The notes below the pieces were generated by a model. The model was not told the origin of the DNA, did not search any database, and saw only the letters and a list, made by a program, of their open reading frames with translations. Shown piece by piece: positions 25,453 through 33,401 of a stretch of DNA of 64,000 bases. A program made the position numbers and the translations under genes. The stretch comes from Kordia sp964351775 (GTDB lineage: Bacteria; Bacteroidota; Bacteroidia; Flavobacteriales; Flavobacteriaceae): the NCBI GenBank assembly GCA_964351775.1, contig CAYGPQ010000003.1, forward strand, positions 1-64,000, read 5' to 3'. Every line of letters begins with the position of its first letter. Within the stretch, counting starts at the first letter, position 1.

Positions 25453-27075
25453 TTATTGTTTTATGAGTTTTTTGGTGAATTGTGTTCCATTCGCTTCAAT
25501 TCGCAGAAGATACATTCCAGAAGCTAATTGACTTACATCAATATTTGTATACGTTGTATTTGCCGTGTATGTTTTTACCATTTTCCCAACTAAAGTTCCA
25601 ATCGTAATTGTGGCATTTTCAAAACCTTCTGGCAAGTTAATTTGTACAATCGCTTTTGCGGGATTTGGAAATACTTGAATGGTAGCTTCACTCCTATTTT
25701 CGGAAACTGACAATGTTTGAAACGCAGATTCAAAGTCTGGAATTCCATGGCCTAATTGTATCGTTGGATTTGCATAGATAGAAGCTGATTCGCGCACGAG
25801 TTGCATCAATTCCAAATTAGTTTTATTCGGAAAAGCTTGCACCAAACATGCCATAGAACCTGCAATAATTGGCGAAGAAAAAGACGTTCCATTGGAAAGC
25901 ACTACATTTCCTCCCGAACTGATCACATATACACTGGCACCTTGCGCCACCACATCGGGTTTTACAGGAATATTTGGCGTGCGTCCACGTGAACTAAACG
26001 ACGCGTAATTTCCACTTGCATTTACAGCTCCAATGGTAAATCCGTTTCCATCGCCAGGCGCTGTGATAATTCCCCAAGTTGGATCATTTCCTGAATTTCC
26101 AGCGGAATTTACAATCAACAATCCTTTTTCAACCGCAATATTAGCACCTTTCGTAATAAAGGCTGTATTTCCGTCCATATCTGCTGGTGTGTAATTGTAT
26201 TTAGTTTCATCAAAAGTACTGTAACCCAAGGAAGTATTTACCACATCAACACCTAAACTATCGGCGCGTTCTGCTGCTTCAACCCAATACGATTCTTCCA
26301 CAGGTGTTTCCGTTGCTGCATCTTCCGTACGAAATAAATAATAGCTTGCATCTGGCGCAGTTCCTACAAATTGTCCGTCAATATAACCCGCCATATCTGA
26401 CAATACGTTAGTTCCGTGACTGTTTCCGGTATACGCATATACATCTGCATTTCTATCTACAAAATCGTAGCCATTTAGCAAATCACCATTATCGCGCAAT
26501 CGCTGAAAAGCTGCCATGGTGTTTACATTGGTAAATCCGCCATCTAACACCGCCACCGTAACGCCTTCACCGGTGTAATCGAGTTCATGTAGTTTGTCTA
26601 TTTTAATCATGGCTGCTTGATTGGAACCGTTTCCATAATTGTACATGACCAAGGTTTCAAATTTTTCTGCTGTTCTTTCTAGTTGCACTTCCGTAGATGG
26701 TCTACTGGAAGGATTCAGCGAGCGATCTGCATATACAATTTGATTGACAAAAGCCAGATTCAATAAGGCATCAATATCCGTTTGCGTTCCTAAGACATGC
26801 ACACAATTGAACCATTTTGATTTCGCTTTTACTGTAATTCCTGTTTGTGCTTTTACTTGTGTAATATATAATTCATTAACAGGAACATCACGTTCATCAA
26901 TGACAACACCATGATTTCCTTTACGATCAATGGCTTTTTGCGTTAGAATTGTGATCGGATTTGCTAAAGAATTTGCTACATTAGGTTTGTCTGTAAAATA
27001 TACCCAAGCATGCTCGGTTTGCGCAAAACTCAGTTGTGCAAAAAATAAAATTCCTACTACGATTAACTTTTTCAT
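25453..27075 (-). CDS. S8 family serine peptidase with T9SS type A sorting domain
   Basis: A 540-residue secreted subtilisin-like protease. A signal peptide (VGILFFAQLSFAQ) precedes a short propeptide. The catalytic triad is complete: Asp in VAVLDGGFT, His in NSHGTNVLSDMAG, Ser in NGTSFSSPIIAGSM; the oxyanion Asn lies in NSAGNSG. The C-terminal ~80 residues (VFPNPAKAIVQINLP...ASGMYLLRIE...KKLIKQ) are a type A T9SS sorting domain, usually cleaved and anchored at the surface. I chose the ATG at 27075, which opens directly into the signal. It lies one base before the next gene. Confidence 0.95.
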   Translation of the reverse strand: MKKLIVVGILFFAQLSFAQTEHAWVYFTDKPNVANSLANPITILTQKAIDRKGNHGVVIDERDVPVNELYITQVKAQTGITVKAKSKWFNCVHVLGTQTDIDALLNLAFVNQIVYADRSLNPSSRPSTEVQLERTAEKFETLVMYNYGNGSNQAAMIKIDKLHELDYTGEGVTVAVLDGGFTNVNTMAAFQRLRDNGDLLNGYDFVDRNADVYAYTGNSHGTNVLSDMAGYIDGQFVGTAPDASYYLFRTEDAATETPVEESYWVEAAERADSLGVDVVNTSLGYSTFDETKYNYTPADMDGNTAFITKGANIAVEKGLLIVNSAGNSGNDPTWGIITAPGDGNGFTIGAVNASGNYASFSSRGRTPNIPVKPDVVAQGASVYVISSGGNVVLSNGTSFSSPIIAGSMACLVQAFPNKTNLELMQLVRESASIYANPTIQLGHGIPDFESAFQTLSVSENRSEATIQVFPNPAKAIVQINLPEGFENATITIGTLVGKMVKTYTANTTYTNIDVSQLASGMYLLRIEANGTQFTKKLIKQ

Positions 27076-27093
27076 ATACTGTATACTTCTTCG

Positions 27094-27149
27094 TTCAAGG
27101 TTCAAGGTTCAAGGTTCAAGGTTCAAGGTTCAAGGTTCAAGGTTCAAAA
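27094..27149. repeat. Heptanucleotide microsatellite (TTCAAGG)
   Basis: Seven perfect tandem copies of TTCAAGG (27094-27142) and one partial copy lie just upstream of the subtilase start on the - strand. It is not in a coding frame. Copy-number change could shift promoter spacing for the protease gene. Confidence 0.95.
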
Positions 27150-27308
27150 CTAAAAAGATCACAGAGTATAGAATTAAGAGTTAAGACTTTTTTCGTTAAA
27201 AACTTTAATATTCAGTGTCCAAAATCAAAAAATCGTCAATCAAAAATCTTTAATAGTTCAAGGTTAAAAACTTCATCATTCAATATTCCGTATTCAATAT
27301 TCGATATT

Positions 27309-27356
27309 TTTCGATTTCGATTTCGATTTCGATTTCGATTTCGATTTCGATCTCGA
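27309..27356. repeat. Hexanucleotide microsatellite (TTTCGA)
   Basis: Seven perfect tandem TTTCGA copies (27309-27350) and one variant TCTCGA, about 40 bases downstream of the mnmA stop. It is a second simple repeat in a 323-bp space between two - strand genes. Confidence 0.95.
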
Positions 27357-27398
27357 TTTTAGTTTCAACTTCAATTTCATTTTCAGGCTTCAACCTCA

Positions 27399-28586
27399 TC
27401 AAGAAATCACTCCAGAACCAATGAGTTCATCTTCTAGATACCAAGCTACAAATTGTCCTTCTGTAATGGCACTTTGTGGATTTTCAAAATCTACATACAT
27501 CCCACCATCAATTTTATAGATTAATGCTTTTTCTAAGGATTGACGGTAACGAATACGCGCCATTACTTCCATAGATTCGTCTGGCTTTAATGCCATATCT
27601 TCTCGAACCCAATGCAATTCATCATCTTTTACAAATAAGGTACGTCGGTACAATCCTGGATGCGTTTTCCCTTGTCCTGTATAAATTATGTTCTCTTTTA
27701 CGTCAGTTTCTATGACAAATAGCGGCTCAATGGTTCCCCCAACGGCTAAGCCTTTTCGTTGTCCTTTGGTAAAATAGTGTGCACCTTGATGCGTTCCTAC
27801 TACTTTTCCATCGGTTTGTTGATAGGTATATTTTTCAGCATAATACGCCAATTCTTCTGCTTTGTTTGCAAACTCAGGCACTGCTTTGTGATAGCTTTCT
27901 TTTTCTTGCGGAACTTCTACAATGACACCTTCTTTTGGTTGTAATTGTTGTTGTAAAAAGTCTGGCAATTTCACTTTTCCGATGAAACATAATCCTTGCG
28001 AATCTTTTTTATCGGCCGTGATTAAATCTGCTTTTGCGGCAATTTCTCGTACTTCAGGCTTAGTCAAATCACCAATTGGAAATAATGATTTTTCTAATTG
28101 TTCTTGTGATAGTTGACATAAAAAGTACGATTGATCTTTGTTTCCGTCTTTTCCTGCTAATAATCTATGAATTTGTTTCCCGTCTTTTTCAATGGTTTCT
28201 TTTCTGCAATAGTGACCTGTTGCGACATAATCCGCACCTAAATCCAATGCGATTTTGAGAAATACATCAAATTTTATTTCGCGATTGCATAATACATCTG
28301 GATTTGGCGTACGTCCTTTTTCGTATTCGTTAAACATATAATCAACGATACGTTCTTTGTATTCTTCGCTTAAATCTACTGTTTGAAATGGAATGCCTAA
28401 TTTGTCTGCCACAATCATAGCGTCATTGCTATCTTCTAACCATGGACATTCATTGGAAATGGTCACAGAATCATCATGCCAGTTTTTCATGAAGAGACCA
28501 ATAACTTCATATCCTTGCTCTTTGAGAAGGTATGCTGTTACACTTGAATCTACACCGCCAGAAAGTCCTACTATTACTCGTTTCAT
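27399..28586 (-). CDS. mnmA: tRNA-specific 2-thiouridylase MnmA
   Basis: MnmA places sulfur at U34 of Lys, Glu and Gln tRNAs. The 395-residue protein has the PP-loop GLSGGVDSSVTAYLL (about residues 7-21), the first catalytic Cys in NPDVLCNREIKF (about residue 102) and the second in QGLCFIGK (about 200), plus the tRNA-binding C-terminal beta-barrel (RRTLFVKDDELHWV). I chose the ATG at 28586, since MKRVIVGLSGGVDSS is the family start. Upstream, a - strand TATCTTTG box (28641-28648) serves as promoter. Length is normal. Confidence 0.97.
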   Translation of the reverse strand: MKRVIVGLSGGVDSSVTAYLLKEQGYEVIGLFMKNWHDDSVTISNECPWLEDSNDAMIVADKLGIPFQTVDLSEEYKERIVDYMFNEYEKGRTPNPDVLCNREIKFDVFLKIALDLGADYVATGHYCRKETIEKDGKQIHRLLAGKDGNKDQSYFLCQLSQEQLEKSLFPIGDLTKPEVREIAAKADLITADKKDSQGLCFIGKVKLPDFLQQQLQPKEGVIVEVPQEKESYHKAVPEFANKAEELAYYAEKYTYQQTDGKVVGTHQGAHYFTKGQRKGLAVGGTIEPLFVIETDVKENIIYTGQGKTHPGLYRRTLFVKDDELHWVREDMALKPDESMEVMARIRYRQSLEKALIYKIDGGMYVDFENPQSAITEGQFVAWYLEDELIGSGVIS

Positions 28587-28640
28587 TTTTTTTGATTCAC
28601 TTGTTTGTTTGGATAAGACGAAACCTATCCGAATTACTGA

Positions 28641-28648
28641 CAAAGATA
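28641..28648 (-). promoter_or_regulatory. -7 promoter box of mnmA
   Basis: TATCTTTG on the - strand, about 55 bases before the mnmA ATG. Confidence 0.5.
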
Positions 28649-28920
28649 CTACCTTTTTCGCTTTTTTACGAGTGCATTCGCGCCAAGCGTATTTACTTAA
28701 TTAGAAATTACTGAGCCTAATGAAATAGTCATACCTTTTGCCATTTGAATCTACTGTAAAAGAAATTGATGATTTTTTTCTTTATTCTAACTAAAAAATT
28801 AGAGCATAGCCTTAGCAACGGTTTCTTTTTTTAGTGAAGTAGAAAGGGAAAAAGGACGTTTTATTACGGTAAATTCAAATGGTAAATGGTATCAGCTGTA
28901 TGAAATTCATATAGACCTAA

Positions 28921-29217
28921 GATCCCGCTGTGCAGCGGGATTAGTTCAACTTACAATTTTGAGCGCGTCCTGCGGACTTCTCAAAATCACGAAACATCAT
29001 AAAAAGCAGATCCCGCTGTGCAGCGGGATTAGTTCAACTTACAATTTTGAGCGCGTCCTGCGNNNNNNNNNNNNNNNNNNNNNNNNNNNNNNNNNNNNNN
29101 NNNNNNNNNNNNNNNNNNNNNNNNNNNNNNNNNNNNNNNNNNNNNNNNNNNNNNNNNNNNNNCAGCGGGATTAGTTCAACTTACAATTTTGAGCGCGTCC
29201 TGCGGACTTCTCAAAAT
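28921..29217. repeat. REP-like palindromic tandem repeat (67-bp core, 88-bp period)
   Basis: The core (28921-28987) contains two hairpins: TCCCGCT/AGCGGGA with a 4-base loop, and ATTTTGAG/CTCAAAAT enclosing GTCC/GGAC. A 21-bp spacer (28988-29008) separates it from the next copy starting at 29009, which runs into the N gap. A further copy ends after the gap at 29217. The copy number is therefore unresolved. The structure is that of a bacterial interspersed palindromic (REP/BIME-like) element. Confidence 0.8.
29063..29162. other. Assembly gap of 100 Ns inside the repeat array
   Basis: Exactly 100 Ns. The 42 bases before it are repeated exactly after it, so the break was caused by the tandem repeat and the true number of units is unknown. 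Confidence 0.9.
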
Positions 29218-29231
29218 TGAGTTTCACTAAC

Positions 29232-29266
29232 AAAAAAGCCTGAATGGAAAGAACATTCAGGCTTTT
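29232..29266 (+). terminator. Hairpin terminator after the repeat array
   Basis: AAAAAGCCTGAATG and CATTCAGGCTTTT form a 13-bp stem with a 7-base loop. There is no intact gene on either side for it to serve, which supports the idea that a gene was lost here. Confidence 0.7.
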
Positions 29267-29589
29267 CTAATTCACTCGCTCCGTACACATCATTGAAATA
29301 CAAAGTATTCTGAAAGTTTGTGACTGTATTGAACTCGTCGTCGTGATTTTCCGTATGAATATAGAAGATTTAAACACGATTCCGTATTGATTAAAACAAT
29401 TTAAAGTTTGAAATTCCCCTATTGTTTTTTATACTTACGAATTCATTATTATGTTAATACTATGTTAGACATTATTTGTTGTTCTTTTTATTTCATCTTT
29501 TTTACCTATATTCGATTTTGACAAGTGTCAGACAAATAAACATCGTCCACATAGATTCTTGTGAAGAAAATTTAAAAAAATAGTAGTAG

Positions 29590-30690
29590 ATGAAATTGAA
29601 AATAGTAGCTATTGTAGCATTCGTTTTTTGTGTTTGTAACACCAGCTTTTCGCAAGAAGTAACCACGGATAGTCTTGATATTAAGATTGGTCAAATGCTC
29701 ATGTTAGGTATTGGAAGCGATACCGAAATTCGATCTGACAATAAGATGTTGGCGGATATTAAAGCACAGAAATTAGGTGGTATTTTATTGTATGAGAAAA
29801 ATATCACGAAGCTGAATTCGGTTGAAAACCTAAAGAAACTAATTGCAACACTCAGAAAAGATGCCGTATTACCACTTTTAGTAAGTATTGATGAAGAAGG
29901 CGGAAAAGTAAACCGATTGAAGCAAAAGTATGGTTTTCCTAAAACCGTTTCGGCAAAATATTTAGGCGAAATTGATGCTATTGATAGCACTAAATATTAC
30001 AGTGATATTGTTGCGCACAACTTGTTATTATTGGGTATTAATGTAAATTACGCACCTGTTTTAGATGTTCATAATGCAGATAATCCGCCCATTGGAAAAA
30101 ATGAACGTGCGTTTTCTGAAGATCCAATCAAAATTATTGAGCATGCACGACAAGTGATTTCGAGCCATCGGTATTTTAATGTAAAGACAGTAGTAAAACA
30201 TTTTCCGGGACATGGAAATTCGAAAGAAGATTCACATTTTAATGTGACAGATGTTAGTAAATATTGGCAACAGCAAGAAATTTTTCCATATATCAAATTA
30301 TTGTATGAAGGAAATGTAGACGCAATTATGACAGCGCATATTGTGAACGAAAAGTTAGATGATTCTAAGTTACCTGCAACACTTTCTAAAAAGATTATGA
30401 CCGATTATTTACGTGGCGATCTTGGATTTGACGGCGTTATTTTCTCTGATGATATGCAAATGAAAGCGATTGCCGATCAGTTTGGTTTTGAAAAATCGAT
30501 TCAAATGGCAATTCATGCGGGCGTAGATGTGTTGATGTTTTCAAACCATATTCCCATGAAAGGTCGCGATATGATTCTTCCACAAGATATTATTGATATT
30601 GTCAAGAAAATGATTGCTGACGGCGAGATTTCAGAAAAACGTATTGACGAATCGTATCGACGTATTTTAAAGTTCAAGAAAGACCTGTAA
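29590..30690 (+). CDS. Glycoside hydrolase family 3 protein (beta-N-acetylhexosaminidase-like)
   Basis: A 366-residue secreted GH3 enzyme with a signal peptide (FVFCVCNTSFSQ). The NagZ-type motif KHFPGHGNSKEDSH is present; in NagZ its His-Asp dyad acts as acid/base, and the His in SHFNV fits. The catalytic Asp nucleophile lies in VIFSDDMQMKAIA. Only the N-terminal TIM barrel is present, as in NagZ, whose normal job is cleaving N-acetylglucosamine from muropeptides during wall recycling. Unlike cytosolic NagZ this one is exported, so it may act on peptidoglycan or chitin-type sugars in the periplasm. Monocistronic. Confidence 0.92.
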   Translation: MKLKIVAIVAFVFCVCNTSFSQEVTTDSLDIKIGQMLMLGIGSDTEIRSDNKMLADIKAQKLGGILLYEKNITKLNSVENLKKLIATLRKDAVLPLLVSIDEEGGKVNRLKQKYGFPKTVSAKYLGEIDAIDSTKYYSDIVAHNLLLLGINVNYAPVLDVHNADNPPIGKNERAFSEDPIKIIEHARQVISSHRYFNVKTVVKHFPGHGNSKEDSHFNVTDVSKYWQQQEIFPYIKLLYEGNVDAIMTAHIVNEKLDDSKLPATLSKKIMTDYLRGDLGFDGVIFSDDMQMKAIADQFGFEKSIQMAIHAGVDVLMFSNHIPMKGRDMILPQDIIDIVKKMIADGEISEKRIDESYRRILKFKKDL

Positions 30691-30721
30691 TTCAAAAAAC
30701 TATTCTCGATACCTTTTTTTC

Positions 30722-30783
30722 TCAAATAATACTCGATTTGACGTTTTTTGAGTTAGAATTACGTCAAATCGAGTATTATTTGA
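30722..30783. repeat. Perfect 23-bp inverted repeat between convergent genes
   Basis: The arm at 30722-30744 begins TCAAATAATACTCGATTTG and is matched base-for-base by the reverse complement at 30761-30783, with a 16-base loop. It lies between the GH3 gene (+) and the small - strand gene whose stop is at 30786. It could act as a bidirectional terminator, but the arms are unusually long and AT-rich and lack a clean T-tail, so a mobile-element remnant is also possible. Confidence 0.9.
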
Positions 30784-30785
30784 AT

Positions 30786-31121
30786 CTATTCAGCTTCTAT
30801 ATATTCCGATATTCCTCCAGATAAGTCGCCATTAAGCCATTTCCAATCAAATTTTAATCCTAGTTTGCCATCTTTATTTTCTGAAATAACACCTTTTGAT
30901 TCTCCTACTTTTAGCTCTCCTGCTTCAGTTAAGCATTGAAATAGGAGCTCTATTTTTGAAGCTTCGGTTTGTTTCCCAACGATAAAACCTTCTAGGATGG
31001 CTCCGCCTTTGTAGGTTCCTGTTATTACAGTTCCATTTTGATAATATTTAAATACCGTTTCCACTGATGACAAACCACTTTTATTTTCAAGTAAGATAAA
31101 TTTTTTGTTGTTTAAATTCAT
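30786..31121 (-). CDS. Small beta-rich protein of the family mislabelled n-acetylglutamate synthase
   Basis: A 111-residue soluble protein. NNKKFILLENKSGLSSVETVFKYYQNG and GTYKGGAILEGFIVGK match a small family common in Bacteroidota and Firmicutes, often labelled n-acetylglutamate synthase in databases with no evidence of that activity. The sequence is a repeating beta-strand pattern ending in KFDWKWLNGDLSGGIS. It has no catalytic motif, signal peptide or membrane segment. It lies right next to the long inverted repeat. Function unknown. Confidence 0.8.
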   Translation of the reverse strand: MNLNNKKFILLENKSGLSSVETVFKYYQNGTVITGTYKGGAILEGFIVGKQTEASKIELLFQCLTEAGELKVGESKGVISENKDGKLGLKFDWKWLNGDLSGGISEYIEAE

Positions 31122-31274
31122 GCTTTAATGTTTTATATGTTAGTTATTTCTAATCATTTCAAATTACCCAGGCGAAACTTTTATTGGATGTGGAAATCCT
31201 TTCCCTAAGACTTTCATTTGGTCGATATTTAAACCGTCTTCATTATCAAAACCGCTATTTACATCTCTTAATTT

Positions 31275-33293
31275 TTAATAATCTTCTATGACAATTTTAC
31301 CTGTATAGATGTCATTATCTAAGAATAATTTGTAAATGTATACATTAGAACTTGCGATTCCTGTTTCGGATTTTTTTAATTCTATTGTGTGTCCTGATCC
31401 TTTTTTGGAAGTTATCAATGCGCCTGTTAAAGCATATACTTTTAATTGTATGTTTTGGTACGATTTTGAAGCTTTAAAAAGAATCATTTCTGCGTTTGAG
31501 GTGATGATGAGTTTGTCTCGATGAGAAGTTACGTCATCTACCGTATGTAAAGGTTGTCCGTTAGGTTCTTCTCCAAGTCCTGTACACGGATAGTTAGGAT
31601 TGTTTGGATCGGCACAGGCTCTTAATTCATCCCAATGGTCTCTGAGAATCACTGGAACTCTCGTAAAATTAATTTGTACACCGTGTAATTGTGGCATTCG
31701 CCCATCCGTATTCGGATCTCCATTGTGTGCTATAAAGTCTGAAACATCCGTTGGATTTGGTCCCCAAGTTGACATGTATAGATTGCAATTCGTTATTCCC
31801 GTAGAGTACAATCGAAATGGGCTGCATTCACTCGTTTCGTTTGAATCATACGGAGCCACTGGATCAGGTTTAGTCCATAATCCTCCGTCAAAATTAGGTA
31901 CGCCATATCCTGAATACATTCTATCAGACCAAGCAATTATTTCTGGATCGTTTGCAGCATGTTTAAACCAAGGCATTAAATGTTGTAAAAAAGCATATCC
32001 CACATGTAAGGCTCCCACTACTGGTAAGTAATTACGATCGGCAGTTTGGTTTGGATCTGGATGAATTCCGCCTGCAGGTCCATCAATATAGCGGTAAGGA
32101 TCTCCATTTGTTCCTTTGGTATCTATTCTAGGATATAATCTGCTAAAATACAAGTGTACATCATTATAGCCATTGATATCTCCCCAAAGCGGCACGCCAC
32201 CATTTCCCATACGTATTTGTGCATCTTCTTGAAAAAAAGCATTGTTTTGAAGATCTTCATCCAATGCAATAGCTCTTACTGCTTCTAAGATTTGAATGTC
32301 ATCGTACATGGCTGCAAAAAAAGCCAACGCAGGTTTTTTTCCCATGTGTTGTCCGGCTCCTGAACTAAAAGGAACGCCCATTTTAAATACACCATAGTTA
32401 TCTATTCCTTTTTGTATGAGTGAATAGACTGCCATTCTTTTTTCTTCCGCAGTTTCCAAACCAAAAACCTGCGTAATATCTTCCAAAAGTTGAAGTGCTT
32501 GATCGGATCCATACGGCGGTTGTGCTGCGTGTGGAATAACAGCACGATGGAATTCACCAAGACCTTGATGGTATAGTTCAATTTCTGGCGTAAGCCAGTG
32601 CATAAAACCAAATTCGCCACCAATAATTCCGTTGTTACCATCGGATGCTTGAGGAAGATTAGGTAGTCGGTTCATTTTCACATTTGCAGTATCATATAAA
32701 GGTTTCCAATCGCCATGAAATGGAGGTCTGAATGTATTTACACCTCTTTCTGGTGGTATTTCGGAGAGTATTGTTAGAATTGTAGCCGTTTGCACACAAC
32801 CCGCATAAATAGAGGAAGTACCACATCCTACTGTTGTCCCTAAAGCTTTGTATATTGATTCTCCCGGACTGGCAAGATATGGGAGCGAATTCATTAAATT
32901 AAGTGTCGGTTCGTAATGACTATAAGTATTCAACACACCTTGCTTTTGTTGTGTAAAAGGGAGTAGAATTGCTGGATTATTAGGATCTCTTAGTAAGTCA
33001 GGATTCACCATTGCACCATTAAATTCTCCATCTGGTGTAATGTTTGAAATTAATACATTCCCCGTTGGCGCATTTGGTGCCACCCAATAGTCACCATTTA
33101 CAAATTGTCCAAATTCGCAAGGTCCATTGTCACAGGAAACTGAAAAAGTGAAGGTAACACCATCTCTTACAATGGCGACTTCATTGGTAGTTTGTGCATA
33201 AACGAATGTGTTTGTTAAGAAAAAAGTTAAAAAGATAGCGAGATAGAAAACGGAGATTTTCTTTAATTTTTGTGGTGTTTTAGTTAAGTTCAT
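31275..33293 (-). CDS. Large secreted protein of unknown function with T9SS-type C-terminus
   Basis: A 672-residue exported protein with signal peptide (FLTFFLTNTFVYAQ). The middle (about residues 90-560) is rich in Trp, His and Pro, with blocks such as GGEFGFMHWLTPEIELYHQG, MGKKPALAFFAAMYDDIQ and PYRYIDGPAGGIHPDPNQ, which suggest an alpha-helical enzyme-like domain. I cannot assign it to a family. The last ~80 residues (ILFKASKSYQNIQLKVYALTG...VYIYKLFLDNDIYTGKIVIE) look like a type A T9SS sorting domain. Possible extracellular enzyme. The same frame stays open for 36 codons beyond the stop. Confidence 0.8.
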   Translation of the reverse strand: MNLTKTPQKLKKISVFYLAIFLTFFLTNTFVYAQTTNEVAIVRDGVTFTFSVSCDNGPCEFGQFVNGDYWVAPNAPTGNVLISNITPDGEFNGAMVNPDLLRDPNNPAILLPFTQQKQGVLNTYSHYEPTLNLMNSLPYLASPGESIYKALGTTVGCGTSSIYAGCVQTATILTILSEIPPERGVNTFRPPFHGDWKPLYDTANVKMNRLPNLPQASDGNNGIIGGEFGFMHWLTPEIELYHQGLGEFHRAVIPHAAQPPYGSDQALQLLEDITQVFGLETAEEKRMAVYSLIQKGIDNYGVFKMGVPFSSGAGQHMGKKPALAFFAAMYDDIQILEAVRAIALDEDLQNNAFFQEDAQIRMGNGGVPLWGDINGYNDVHLYFSRLYPRIDTKGTNGDPYRYIDGPAGGIHPDPNQTADRNYLPVVGALHVGYAFLQHLMPWFKHAANDPEIIAWSDRMYSGYGVPNFDGGLWTKPDPVAPYDSNETSECSPFRLYSTGITNCNLYMSTWGPNPTDVSDFIAHNGDPNTDGRMPQLHGVQINFTRVPVILRDHWDELRACADPNNPNYPCTGLGEEPNGQPLHTVDDVTSHRDKLIITSNAEMILFKASKSYQNIQLKVYALTGALITSKKGSGHTIELKKSETGIASSNVYIYKLFLDNDIYTGKIVIEDY

Positions 33294-33401
33294 TTTTCGG
33301 TTTATATGTGTTGTATTATTTAAAAAAAGATGTGAATATGCGCTCTCACAAAAGAAATTGGAGATTGTTTAACGTGAATTGGTTTTTGTATGGTTGTGAA
33401 A

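Larger units (their letters stand above)
28587..29589. other. Intergenic region with repeat array, gap and gene-like debris
   Basis: About 1 kb without an intact gene. It holds the mnmA promoter, a frame on + at about 28805-28920 with protein-like text (FSEVEREKGRF, KWYQLYEIHIDL) but no start codon, the palindromic repeat units, the 100-N gap, and a terminator. The fragment may be the remnant of a gene cut by the repeat array. From 29271 to 29589 only a possible promoter for the GH3 gene is seen. Confidence 0.5.

Noticed and set aside
27036..27362. A + frame coding FRFRFR and repeated GSRFKVQ text
   Set aside because: It is only the translation of the two microsatellites.
28959..29174. A + frame with MSASCGLLKITK inside the repeat array
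   Set aside because: It is the translation of the palindromic repeat and the N gap, with no start signal.
28921..29217. The tandem array considered as a CRISPR array
   Set aside because: The repeat core is 67 bp with a 21-bp spacer, there are too few units, and no cas gene is present.
31275..33293. Vanadium-dependent haloperoxidase as identity of the large secreted protein
   Set aside because: The conserved phosphate-binding Arg/His motifs of that family were not found.
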